Shown here: piece after piece, positions 1 through 7,189 of the stretch
How the letters are laid out: every line of letters begins with the position of its first letter
How positions within the stretch are numbered: the first letter of the stretch is position 1
NCBI GenBank assembly: GCA_964528035.1
Contig: CAZGQY010000163.1
Location: 1-9,298 of the forward strand
Length of the DNA: 9,298 nt
DNA from: CAZGQY01 sp964528035
Lineage (GTDB): Bacteria > Pseudomonadota > Gammaproteobacteria > Methylococcales > UBA1147
Direction: 5' to 3'
Made by a program: the position numbers and the translations under genes
The notes under the pieces: model-generated
What the model saw: only the letters and a program-made list of their open reading frames with translations
What the model was told of the DNA's origin: nothing
Database searches by the model: none

Positions 1-125
1 CGCAGAAGACGGACAATAAGACAAGTCAGGATTGGTATATTATTGAATCCTCGCTTCTACGGTAAACAAGTTAAGTTTGCCTTGGTAATACGCGGTGTAG
101 AAATAAATATTTTACGGAGAGTTTA
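1..125 (+). other. Leader of sufC; possible last codons of an upstream gene
   Basis: No complete gene lies here. One frame (positions 2-19) reads Ala-Glu-Asp-Gly-Gln and then TAA, which could be the tail of an upstream gene. In SUF operons that gene would normally be sufB, but the residues do not match the usual SufB C-terminus and five codons cannot decide it. Another frame is open from the window edge to a stop at 124-126 that overlaps the sufC start, but its translation resembles nothing I recognise. I see no convincing promoter. The only clear signal is the sufC ribosome binding site, GGAGA at 116-120. Confidence 0.3.
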
Positions 126-878
126 ATGCTTAGTATCGAGAACCTTCATGTTTCAGTCGAAGGTAAAGAAATTCTGAAGGGGATTAGCCTGGAAATAAAA
201 CCTGGCGAAGTACACGCGATTATGGGTCCTAATGGCAGTGGAAAAAGTACCCTCTCGCATGTTCTGGCAGGCCGGGATGGCTACCAGGTCACAGCCGGAA
301 AAGTGAGTTATAAGGAGCAGGACTTACTTGAAATGCTTCCCGAAGTGCGTGCCCGGGAAGGTGTGTTCCTGGCTTTCCAGTATCCAGTGGAGATACCGGG
401 TGTCAGCAATATTTATCTGTTGAAAGCAGCATTGAATTCTATTCGTAAGCATCAGGGCCTGGATGAATTGGATGCCATGGATTTTTTGAGTATGGTTAAA
501 TCGAAAACAAAGATGGTGGCAATGGACGAACAGTTTTTATATCGGGCTGTGAATGAAGGGTTTTCAGGCGGCGAAAAAAAACGAAATGAAATTTTGCAGA
601 TGGCTGTGCTGGAACCCAGTCTAGCGATACTTGATGAAACCGACTCGGGGCTGGATATTGACGCTCTGAAAATCGTTTCGGACGGTATTAATGCACTGCG
701 GCGCGATACGCGTTCATTTATCCTGATTACGCATTATCAAAGGCTACTCGACTATATCAAACCGGATCATGTCCATGTTCTGGCGAATGGACGAATCATA
801 AAATCCGGTGATGCAGACTTAGCTCTTGAACTGGAAGACAAAGGCTACGGTTGGATCGAGCAAGCTGTCGGGGCGTAA
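126..878 (+). CDS. sufC: SufC, Fe-S cluster assembly ATPase
   Basis: SufC is the cytosolic ABC-type ATPase of the SUF system. It binds SufB and SufD and uses ATP hydrolysis to remodel the SufBCD scaffold on which Fe-S clusters form. The 250-residue length is normal for the family. Visible motifs are Walker A GPNGSGKS (residues 34-41, Lys40), the Q-loop Gln85, the signature FSGGEKKRNEI (146-156), Walker B ending in Asp170-Glu171, the family hallmark ETDSGLD (171-177) and the H-loop His203. There are no membrane segments, so this is not a transporter subunit. The ATG at 126 has GGAGA five bases upstream. It is the first complete gene of a tight operon, with sufD starting 7 nt after its stop. 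All catalytic residues are present. The identification is secure. Confidence 0.97.
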   Translation: MLSIENLHVSVEGKEILKGISLEIKPGEVHAIMGPNGSGKSTLSHVLAGRDGYQVTAGKVSYKEQDLLEMLPEVRAREGVFLAFQYPVEIPGVSNIYLLKAALNSIRKHQGLDELDAMDFLSMVKSKTKMVAMDEQFLYRAVNEGFSGGEKKRNEILQMAVLEPSLAILDETDSGLDIDALKIVSDGINALRRDTRSFILITHYQRLLDYIKPDHVHVLANGRIIKSGDADLALELEDKGYGWIEQAVGA

Positions 879-885
879 CAGAGTT

Positions 886-2214
886 ATGGTTGCGAAAATA
901 AACACCCACTACCTGAAAGAATATGATCTTCGCAGAAATTTTCTGCCGGGTAACAGCCATGCCTGGTTGCGTGAGCTTCGTGAAGCTGCGCTGGAGAACT
1001 TTTCGAATACAGGATTCCCATCACCTCGTGACGAAGAGTGGAAATACACCAATGTTTCGTCGATAGAACGCAAACTGTTTTCTGCGGTGCAAAGGGATCG
1101 AGACCCAGCAGGAATTGATCCGGCATTAATTAATGACTACGCAATTGATAATGCTTTGGTACTGGTTTTTGTTGATGGCTTTTACTCAGATGAATTATCC
1201 ATTCTACGGGAATTACCGAGTGATATTATCGTGGCTTCCATGGTTGATGCGTTGGATCAGCATGCAGAGAAAATAGAGGCTTGCCTGGGTTCGGCACTGA
1301 AAAACGAGTCAAATGGTTTTATCAATTTTAATTCAGCGCTGTTCAGCGATGGTGTTTTTGTTTGTATTTCTGCCGAAAAGAAACTGGAATTTCCTGTACA
1401 GCTTTTGTTCGTCGCACGCGATCAGGATGCATTGTCTACAACACGTAATCTGGTCATTGCAGAGCAGGGTGCTCAATGTGAAATTGTCGAAACATATATA
1501 AGTGCAGATGATTCGGGTTATCTGACTGCATCGGTGTCAGAAGTGCTGGTTGCCGAAAATGCCTGCGTCAACTGGACGAAGGTGCAGTGTGAGTCGTCGA
1601 AAGGATTTCATTTCGGGGGTTTGTATGTGAACCAGCAAGCCTATGCTCAATTTAAGCACTCGAGTTTTTCGTTTGGTGGCTTGCTGGTGCGCAACGAAGT
1701 CCATGCTGAATTGGGCAATGCTTCGGAATGTACTTTGGATGGTGTGTTTATCGGGGCAGGTCGTCAGCATGTTGATAATCATACGAGAATTTGTCATGCC
1801 AGGCCCAATGCAATCAGCCGGGAATTTTATAAAGGAATCCTGGATCAACGTGCTCGCGGTGTGTTTCAAGGGCGAATTATTGTCGCTAAAGATGCGCAAA
1901 AAACAGATTCAGAAATGAATAACCGTAATTTATTGTTATCGGAAAATGCCGAAATAGACACAAAACCACAGCTTGAAATTTATGCCGATGATGTTAAATG
2001 CGCGCACGGTGTGACAGTCGGTCGCCTGGCGGATGAATCGGTTTTTTATCTGCAATCTCGTGGAATCGAAGAGTCGGCCGCCAGAGATATGCTGACTTTT
2101 GCCTTTGCCAATGAGATGGTCGAAAAAATAACTAATAATAACTTGCGTGGTGTCGTGCAAACTGAATTACTGAATTGCTTACCGCAGTCAGGTGTAAAGA
2201 AGGAATGGTTATGA
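886..2214 (+). CDS. sufD: SufD, Fe-S cluster assembly scaffold protein
   Basis: SufD pairs with SufB and SufC in the SufBC2D complex and is needed for iron entry during de novo cluster assembly. The 442-residue protein has the N-terminal helical region with the family motif DEEWKYTNV (about residues 49-57), a long beta-helix core, and the conserved C-terminal segment DDVKCAHGVTVG. That segment carries the His (about residue 374) that matches the functionally important His of E. coli SufD. The next segment, about FYLQSRGIEESAARDML, is typical of the SufB/SufD family. I chose the ATG at 886 because it lies 7 nt after the sufC stop. An in-frame ATG at 826 would overlap sufC by 53 nt. The Shine-Dalgarno site is weak, so translation may be coupled to sufC. 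The gene ends in an ATGA overlap with sufS. SufD rather than SufB is called from its place after sufC and its length. Confidence 0.94.
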   Translation: MVAKINTHYLKEYDLRRNFLPGNSHAWLRELREAALENFSNTGFPSPRDEEWKYTNVSSIERKLFSAVQRDRDPAGIDPALINDYAIDNALVLVFVDGFYSDELSILRELPSDIIVASMVDALDQHAEKIEACLGSALKNESNGFINFNSALFSDGVFVCISAEKKLEFPVQLLFVARDQDALSTTRNLVIAEQGAQCEIVETYISADDSGYLTASVSEVLVAENACVNWTKVQCESSKGFHFGGLYVNQQAYAQFKHSSFSFGGLLVRNEVHAELGNASECTLDGVFIGAGRQHVDNHTRICHARPNAISREFYKGILDQRARGVFQGRIIVAKDAQKTDSEMNNRNLLLSENAEIDTKPQLEIYADDVKCAHGVTVGRLADESVFYLQSRGIEESAARDMLTFAFANEMVEKITNNNLRGVVQTELLNCLPQSGVKKEWL

Positions 2215-3476
2215 GTGGTGTAAACCGGGAAGCTGTTGAATTGAGTATTGCGAGTCGTCGTTTTGATGTCAATCAAGTGCGTGGAGATTTTCCGATTTTG
2301 TCGGAAGTGGTGCGTGGAAAACCGTTGGTCTATCTGGATAATGCGGCAACATCTCAAAAACCACGGGCTGTAATTGATGCAATATCCCACGTTTACGAGC
2401 ATGATTTTTCTAATGTTCATCGAGGTGTGCATACTCTGAGTGAACGTTCAACCGCAGCCTATGAGCAAGCCCGCGAAAAGGTGCGGCAGTTTATCAATGC
2501 CGACAGCACGAAAGAAGTAATCTTTCTACGGGGGACTACCGAGGCAATTAATCTGGTCGCGAGCAGTTACGGTGGAGCAAATATCAAGCAGGGTGATGAA
2601 ATTCTGATTACCGCGATGGAGCATCATTCAAATATTGTTCCCTGGCAGATGCTTTGTCAGCGTACTGGCGCGATTCTAAAGGTTGCTCCGATCAATCTTG
2701 ACGGAGAATTAGTACTTGAGGAATTTCAACAGCTGTTATCTGATCGCACCCGGATTGTCTCTGTGTCGCATATGTCAAATGCATTAGGATCGATCAATCC
2801 GGTAGAGAAAATTATTGAGCTGGCGCACGCGAGTAATATACCCGTTATGCTGGATGGGGCTCAGGCGGTTCCGCATTTGGCGGTGGATGTGCAGAAACTG
2901 GACTGTGATTTTTATGCGTTTTCCGGACACAAATTGTACGCGCCTTCGGGAATTGGTGTTTTATATGGTAAATCTGAATTATTAGAAGCAATGCCTCCCT
3001 ACCAGGGAGGCGGCGATATGATCAGGCGCGTGACTTTTGAAGGCACTGAATATAATGCGTTGCCCTATAAATTCGAAGCGGGTACCCCGAGCATTGCAGA
3101 TACTATCGGCTTGGGTGCAGCGTTGGATTATATCTCTTCACTGGGAATTGAGCAGATCGCTGAACACGAAAAACAGTTACTGGACTATGCGACCGAATGT
3201 GCGCAAAAAATATCGGGGCTGCGAATCATCGGAACGGCGGAGCAGAAAGGCGCGATACTTTCATTTGTGTTGGACACGGTTCATCCGCACGACATCGGTA
3301 CGGTACTCGATCATTATGGTATTGCAGTACGCGCGGGCCATCATTGTGCGATGCCGGTCATGGATTTTTTTAAAGTACCCGCAACCGCCAGGGCGTCTTT
3401 TGCGATGTACAACACATTTGAAGAAGTGGATATATTGATGGATGGCTTAAAAGAAGTAATAAAGGTTTTTGGCTGA
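2211..3476 (+). CDS. sufS: SufS, group II cysteine desulfurase
   Basis: SufS is a PLP-dependent enzyme that takes sulfur from L-cysteine, leaving alanine, and holds it as a persulfide for Fe-S assembly. The 421-residue protein shows YLDNAATSQKP (41-51), NVHRGVHTLSERST (68-81), the cofactor-contacting EHHSNIVPW (137-145), DGAQAVPH (215-222), the PLP-binding Lys241 in SGHKLYAPSGIG, and the active-site Cys379 in RAGHHCAMP. The RAGHHC form and the short loop mark a group II (SufS/CsdA) enzyme rather than IscS or NifS. The ATG at 2211 overlaps the sufD stop (ATGA) and has AGAAGGA six bases upstream, which favours it over in-frame ATGs at 2175 and 2205. The stop overlaps the sufU start by one base. 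As no sufE is seen and sufU follows, SufU is the likely sulfur acceptor. Confidence 0.97.
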   Translation: MSGVNREAVELSIASRRFDVNQVRGDFPILSEVVRGKPLVYLDNAATSQKPRAVIDAISHVYEHDFSNVHRGVHTLSERSTAAYEQAREKVRQFINADSTKEVIFLRGTTEAINLVASSYGGANIKQGDEILITAMEHHSNIVPWQMLCQRTGAILKVAPINLDGELVLEEFQQLLSDRTRIVSVSHMSNALGSINPVEKIIELAHASNIPVMLDGAQAVPHLAVDVQKLDCDFYAFSGHKLYAPSGIGVLYGKSELLEAMPPYQGGGDMIRRVTFEGTEYNALPYKFEAGTPSIADTIGLGAALDYISSLGIEQIAEHEKQLLDYATECAQKISGLRIIGTAEQKGAILSFVLDTVHPHDIGTVLDHYGIAVRAGHHCAMPVMDFFKVPATARASFAMYNTFEEVDILMDGLKEVIKVFG

Positions 3477-3928
3477 TGATGAATGATTTAAGGGATCTCT
3501 ACCAAGAGGTGATATTTGACCACAATCGTAATCCCCGTAACTTCCACGTTATGGAAGATGCAAATCGCACTGTCGAAGGTTTTAATCCATTGTGTGGCGA
3601 CCGGCTGACATTGTATTTGAATGTTCAAAACCAGGTTATCGAGGATGCCAGTTTTCAGGGATCCGGTTGTGCAATTTCCACAGCATCGGTTTCGTTGATG
3701 ACCGAAATGGTCAAGGGAAAAACAGAACAGGAAGCTCAATCGTTATTCGAAACATTTCATAAAATCACGACCGGTAAAGACGATGAACTAAAGTTGGAAG
3801 AGCTGGGTAAACTGCAGGTATTAGCCGGTGTCAGAGCGTATCCGGCACGCGTAAAATGTGCAACATTGGCTTGGCATACCCTGGATGCAGCAATCAAAAA
3901 TGAAGCGGATTCTGTGACTACAGAATAA
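3476..3928 (+). CDS. sufU: SufU, zinc-dependent sulfurtransferase of the SUF system
   Basis: SufU belongs to the IscU/NifU N-terminal fold but acts as a zinc-bound sulfur acceptor that takes persulfide from SufS and passes it to SufB. The 150-residue protein starts with LYQEVIFDHNRNPRNF and has all zinc ligands of the family: Cys40 and Asp42 in NPLCGDRL, Cys65 in GSGCAISTAS, and Cys128 in ARVKCATLAW. The insertion between the second and third Cys (about residues 80-120, with LFETFHKITTG) separates SufU from IscU. The start ATG overlaps the sufS TGA, with a second ATG directly behind it at 3479. Fusion or overlap with sufS is common in this family. SufU is best known from Firmicutes but also occurs in SUF operons of several gammaproteobacteria without SufE. 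Confidence 0.94.
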   Translation: MMNDLRDLYQEVIFDHNRNPRNFHVMEDANRTVEGFNPLCGDRLTLYLNVQNQVIEDASFQGSGCAISTASVSLMTEMVKGKTEQEAQSLFETFHKITTGKDDELKLEELGKLQVLAGVRAYPARVKCATLAWHTLDAAIKNEADSVTTE

Positions 3929-3973
3929 ACGAATGACAGTGAAGAAAGGCTTGAAACAAATTGGAAGTTGCGC

Positions 3974-4294
3974 ATGACAGAATGGAGTGATGTGATCCAG
4001 GTGCGTGCCCTGGCCGATGGCGAACACATGCTAGTGGATCTGGATGGAACCGATGTCGCGGTATTCAATCTGCAGGGACAATTTTTTGCTATCGAGGATG
4101 TATGTACACACGATGGTATGGAATTGGCCAGTGGTGAGCGATGCGGTGACGAAATAATCTGCCCACGACACGGTGCCCGGTTTTGTATCCGCAACGGTAA
4201 AGCACTTACGCCACCCGCCTACGAAGATCTGCATTGTTTTCCAATTCGAATCGAAGCCGAGATGATTCAGGTTCGAGATGATCGATGGGATTGA
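3974..4294 (+). CDS. Rieske [2Fe-2S] ferredoxin, SUF operon-associated
   Basis: This is a 106-residue soluble protein with one Rieske domain covering almost its whole length. The cluster-binding motif is Cys44-Thr-His46, sixteen residues, then Cys63-Pro-Arg-His66, exactly the pattern for two Cys and two His ligands. It resembles ferredoxin subunits of aromatic-ring dioxygenases, but no oxygenase genes are near. Its place 45 nt after sufU points to a role with the SUF machinery, either as an electron donor or as a cluster client; this is inferred from context. I chose the ATG at 3974 because GGAAG (3963-3967) lies six bases upstream; a TTG at 3968 is in frame but less likely. It has no signal peptide or membrane segment. 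It is probably the last gene of the operon, since the next gene is on the other strand. Confidence 0.9.
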   Translation: MTEWSDVIQVRALADGEHMLVDLDGTDVAVFNLQGQFFAIEDVCTHDGMELASGERCGDEIICPRHGARFCIRNGKALTPPAYEDLHCFPIRIEAEMIQVRDDRWD

Positions 4295-4364
4295 TTCAGC
4301 ATATCTCTGGTAATGTGCTAAGTCATCGTTTTCAGGAAAAACAGCAACGCTGCCACTTACTTTA

Positions 4365-4402
4365 GTACTGACCTCTTTATCTGCGGGAAAAGAGGTCAGT
4401 AC
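4365..4402 (+). terminator. Perfect 14-bp inverted repeat after the SUF operon
   Basis: GTACTGACCTCTTT (4365-4378) and its exact reverse complement (4389-4402) are separated by 10 nt. RNA from either strand would fold into a stable hairpin. It lies 70 nt beyond the stop of the Rieske gene and between convergent genes, where a terminator is expected. No T-run follows directly on the + strand (the nearest is at about 4424-4428), so this is not a textbook intrinsic terminator. It could instead be a 3'-end stabilising hairpin or a protein binding site. Confidence 0.55.
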
Positions 4403-4445
4403 CCATATTGTTGCAAGGTAAAATTTTTCAGTCGTAACTTAACTA

Positions 4446-4584
4446 CTTGCCCCCTATCGAAACAGCCCTCTATGGGGGATCTGTGGAGGAAGTGTATGCG
4501 GCAGGGAAGCCGCATCCAAGCCTACAAGGATGTATTTACGGCGTCTTCCGCAACAGATCACCCATAGAGGGGCGAGCCAGTTAC
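4446..4584 (+). repeat. Palindromic intergenic repeat, copy 1
   Basis: This 139-bp element is nearly identical to 7051-7189 and in the same orientation. The two differ by five substitutions and two one-base indels, with 91 bp of perfect identity at 4457-4547. Its ends form an imperfect inverted repeat: CTCTATGGGGGATCTGT near 4468-4484 pairs with ACAGATCACCCATAGAG at 4553-4569, with one mismatch. Pairing continues inward through GGAAG/CTTCC, and a perfect 7-bp inner hairpin ATGCGGC/GCCGCAT sits at 4496-4515. The segment GGATGTATTTACGGCGTC resembles dispersed REP-like repeats that I recall from gammaproteobacterial genomes; that is memory, not a search. The element ends 2 bp from the sulfatase stop codon, so its hairpin may end or protect that mRNA. 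It encodes no protein. Confidence 0.92.
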
Positions 4585-4586
4585 TT

Positions 4587-6929
4587 TCAGTCCTTCAATG
4601 TAATAAATACACGATCGATTTCCCCGGAAAATGCAAACACACCGCCTTCGTAACTGGAATCGACCTGTGTTCCGGTATCCCGGCCAATATCGAAGGTTTC
4701 AGCCAATGAGTAGGTGCTGATATGCATTTGCGGCATGTCGATGCTATCCACTTTAGCGCCGTTGACGTACAGCTCGCCGGTACCGCCAAATTCGACGGTC
4801 TTGAGAAAATTGAATTTCAGTGCTGTCTTGCCTTTCGGTAGTGCCGGGGAACTTAAGTGGTAATGTACACCATCGAGGTAGTTGTAGTCGTAGTGCAACT
4901 TACCCTCTTTTATATACATTGTGAATCCGCCAGTCATACCGCCAACTGCGACAATCACACCTTCTTCATCGCCGTTAAGGTCAATAGTGGTCACAATTTC
5001 ATGCGAACGGTTCTTGACCGGGGCGGATGCTTTCTCGGCAATTCGAAATGCACCCGGTGCGAAATAGACATATTCTTTTTTATCACCGAACATGATGTCC
5101 TGCACACCAGCAATTCTTTTAATCATATCATCGTAGAGAGGATAGACGTTGTTGGCCCAGGCTTCATCATCGAATGCTTGTTGGAGTTCTTTGAGCTTTT
5201 CTGGGTACTTCTCGGCCAGATTAGTGCTTTCAGAAAAATCTTCGGAGACATGATATAGTTCCCAGACGTCATCTTCGAAAGGTACTACCTTGTTGAGTTC
5301 CCACGGCATTCGGTTAGCATGCAACGTGACAGCTTTCCAGCCATCCTCCCAAATCGCACGATTGCCATACATTTCATAGTACTGCCGTTTCTTGGCGTTG
5401 GGTGCGTCGGCATCGTTGAACGAGTAGTTCATTGCGATGCCGGTAAACGGTTGCTGGGGGATTCCGTGGTACGTCTCAGGCTTTTCTACCCGTGCAGCCT
5501 CAAGAATTGTTGGCGCAATATCACTGATATGATGATATTGTTTGCGAATTTCACCCTTACCCTGTATTCCATTGGGCCAGTGAATGACCAATGCATCAGC
5601 CTGGCCGCCGCGATGCTCGGATTGCTTGAAATAACGGAAAGGAGTGTTTCCCGCCATGGCCCAACCGGCATGATAGTGCGGGTAGGTATCCCGTCGGCCC
5701 CACCGTTCCAGATTACGCATGCTGGCATCGAAAGGGGTCTGCAGGCCATTTAGTACATAGGTTTCGTTGAATGTACCGGCCAGTCCGCCTTCACCGCTTG
5801 CGCCGTTGTCTGAGGTAACAACAATTAAAGTGTTGTCCAGTTCACCGATGCGCCGTAGGGTGTCGACGACCCGACCAATCTGATGATCGACGTATTCCAA
5901 CTGAGCGGCAAATACTTCCATTTGTCTCGAATAAAGGCGCTTTTCATCGTCATTGAGCGAGTCCCAGGCTGGAAGTTCGTCAATGCGCTCGGTAAGTTTT
6001 GTGTCTTGCGGAACGATGCCAAGCCGTTTTTGGTTTGCGATTATTTCTGTACGTGCCTGATCCCAGCCCTTATCAAATTTGCCGGCATACTTGTTGATAT
6101 AGGCATCCGGGGCATGGTGTGGAGAGTGCATCGATCCTGATGCCCATAGCATCATAAAGGGTAAATCAGGTTTGAGTGATTTATGTCCGGTGATCCAGTC
6201 GATCGCACGGTCAGCAAGATCTTTATCAAGGTGCTCGGTCGTATGATACGGCTCAGGTGTGTGATCATTCCACATCACCGGGATAAACTGGTGTACATCC
6301 GCCGACATAAAGTTGTAACCGTGATCAAAACCTTCATCACTGGGCCAGCGGTCGAAAGGTCCAACCTGTGAAACCTCGTAAAGCGGCGTGTGATCCCATT
6401 TACCCAGTGCATAGTTCACATAGCCTGCTTCTTGCAGGTAATTGGCTACCGATTTGGCCGATGAAGGAACGATTGCGTTGTAGCCGGGAAAGCCCATGGC
6501 GGTTAAGGCATGGCTACCAAGGCCAATTGCATGTGGGTTGCGTCCGGCCATCAGAGTGGCACGTGACGGTGAGCACAATGCCGTGGTGTGGAAATTGTTG
6601 TATCGTAAGCCGTTGCTTGCCAGGGCATCAATGCTAGGGGTTTCGATTAAGCCGCCAAATGAACCAATCTGGGCAAAACCGGTGTCATCGAGCAGGAAAA
6701 TAATGACATTGGGTGCATCTTTGGGTGGCCGTTTTTCGGCTGGCCACCATTCTTCTGAGTCCTTGTAAGAACGTGCAATTTTGCCCCCAAATGCAGGTTG
6801 GGTATTTGAAATTGGTGTGTTGCTTGTGTCTCCCTGTTCGGTAATCTGCTTCATTTGCCCACAACTGCTAACAAGAAAGGCTAATGCCATACAGCTGATA
6901 AATCCAAAGTAATTTGCCCTGTTTTCCAT
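4587..6929 (-). CDS. Arylsulfatase-family lipoprotein
   Basis: This is a large sulfatase of the alkaline phosphatase superfamily, 780 residues, predicted to hydrolyse sulfate esters outside the cytoplasm; the substrate is unknown. The N-terminus has a hydrophobic signal with lipobox LVSSC (Cys23) followed by Gly, so outer-membrane lipidation is likely. Metal-site Asp81-Asp82 lie in FLLDDTGF, and the formylglycine precursor Cys119 in LCSPSRATLMAGR fits the Cys-type sulfatase signature. Asp374-Asn375 (TSDNGASG) complete the metal site. The conserved GKWH is here GKWD (177-180), with His next. From about residue 623 there is a beta-rich domain resembling the C-terminal lectin-like sandwich of mycobacterial AtsD-type sulfatases. 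I chose ATG 6929 because AAGGTG lies six bases upstream; GTG 6938 is possible (783 residues). No formylglycine-generating enzyme is in the window. Repeat copies flank the gene. Confidence 0.93.
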   Translation of the reverse strand: MENRANYFGFISCMALAFLVSSCGQMKQITEQGDTSNTPISNTQPAFGGKIARSYKDSEEWWPAEKRPPKDAPNVIIFLLDDTGFAQIGSFGGLIETPSIDALASNGLRYNNFHTTALCSPSRATLMAGRNPHAIGLGSHALTAMGFPGYNAIVPSSAKSVANYLQEAGYVNYALGKWDHTPLYEVSQVGPFDRWPSDEGFDHGYNFMSADVHQFIPVMWNDHTPEPYHTTEHLDKDLADRAIDWITGHKSLKPDLPFMMLWASGSMHSPHHAPDAYINKYAGKFDKGWDQARTEIIANQKRLGIVPQDTKLTERIDELPAWDSLNDDEKRLYSRQMEVFAAQLEYVDHQIGRVVDTLRRIGELDNTLIVVTSDNGASGEGGLAGTFNETYVLNGLQTPFDASMRNLERWGRRDTYPHYHAGWAMAGNTPFRYFKQSEHRGGQADALVIHWPNGIQGKGEIRKQYHHISDIAPTILEAARVEKPETYHGIPQQPFTGIAMNYSFNDADAPNAKKRQYYEMYGNRAIWEDGWKAVTLHANRMPWELNKVVPFEDDVWELYHVSEDFSESTNLAEKYPEKLKELQQAFDDEAWANNVYPLYDDMIKRIAGVQDIMFGDKKEYVYFAPGAFRIAEKASAPVKNRSHEIVTTIDLNGDEEGVIVAVGGMTGGFTMYIKEGKLHYDYNYLDGVHYHLSSPALPKGKTALKFNFLKTVEFGGTGELYVNGAKVDSIDMPQMHISTYSLAETFDIGRDTGTQVDSSYEGGVFAFSGEIDRVFITLKD

Positions 6930-7022
6930 TTTATTCACCTTACAAATTGATTGACCAGGATGATTCCTAACATTTTCACATATACCAAGATATTTCAGTA
7001 TATCACCGGTAAGGTGGTATTT

Positions 7023-7040
7023 ATAAGTATGAATACTTAT
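7023..7040. promoter_or_regulatory. Operator-like palindrome upstream of the sulfatase
   Basis: ATAAGTAT and ATACTTAT form a perfect 8-bp inverted repeat around a 2-bp GA spacer, 18 bp in all. This size and symmetry suit a dimeric repressor or activator. The centre lies about 100 bp upstream of the sulfatase ATG and just outside repeat copy 2. I could not find a convincing sulfatase promoter between it and the gene. The palindrome is AT-rich, so chance is possible. The regulator is unknown. Confidence 0.4.
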
Positions 7041-7050
7041 ATTGAAACGG

Positions 7051-7189
7051 CTTGTCCCCTAATCGAAACAGCCCTCTATGGGGGATCTGTGGAGGAAGTG
7101 TATGCGGCAGGGAAGCCGCATCCAAGCCTACAAGGATGTATTTACGGCGTCTTTCGGAACAGATTACCCATAGAGGGGTGAGCAGTTAC
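7051..7189 (+). repeat. Palindromic intergenic repeat, copy 2
   Basis: This is the second copy of the element at 4446-4584, in the same orientation, with perfect identity over 7063-7153. Most substitutions lie in the right arm, including C-to-T changes at ACAGATTACC and GAGGGGTGAG. One of these turns a G-C pair into a G-U wobble, so the outer hairpin should still form. Two other right-arm changes, in CTTTCGGAACAG, weaken the inner part of the stem. It sits in the divergent region between the sulfatase (- strand) and the small-protein/tyrosinase pair (+ strand). Here it might act as an insulating hairpin or regulatory RNA element, or may simply be a dispersed repeat. Short open frames across it are by-products of the repeat and appear in both copies. 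Confidence 0.92.

Noticed and set aside
3933..3977. 14-codon open frame between sufU and the Rieske gene, ending in an ATGA overlap with the Rieske ATG
   Set aside because: Very short, no clear ribosome binding site of its own, and the Rieske gene already has GGAAG well placed. Probably chance.
4446..4584. Integron attC site
   Set aside because: Size and palindromy would fit, but the RYYYAAC and GTTRRRY core sites are not at the ends and no integrase is present.
4447..4653. Open frame across repeat copy 1, with a matching one at 6951-7181 across copy 2
   Set aside because: The shared peptide arises only because the same 139-bp palindromic repeat is read twice. Neither frame has a ribosome binding site and each runs into unrelated flanking sequence.
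4587..6929. Several long open frames on the opposite strand of the sulfatase, and others inside suf genes and the tyrosinase
   Set aside because: They lie wholly within well-identified genes, lack ribosome sites and give low-complexity or unrecognisable products.
4446..7189. Composite transposon or insertion sequence carrying the sulfatase
   Set aside because: The repeats encode no transposase, are far too short for an insertion sequence, and I see no target-site duplication. Bracketing is kept as a finding only.
4446..7189. CRISPR repeats
   Set aside because: Only two long copies, 2.6 kb apart with a gene between; no short regularly spaced repeats.
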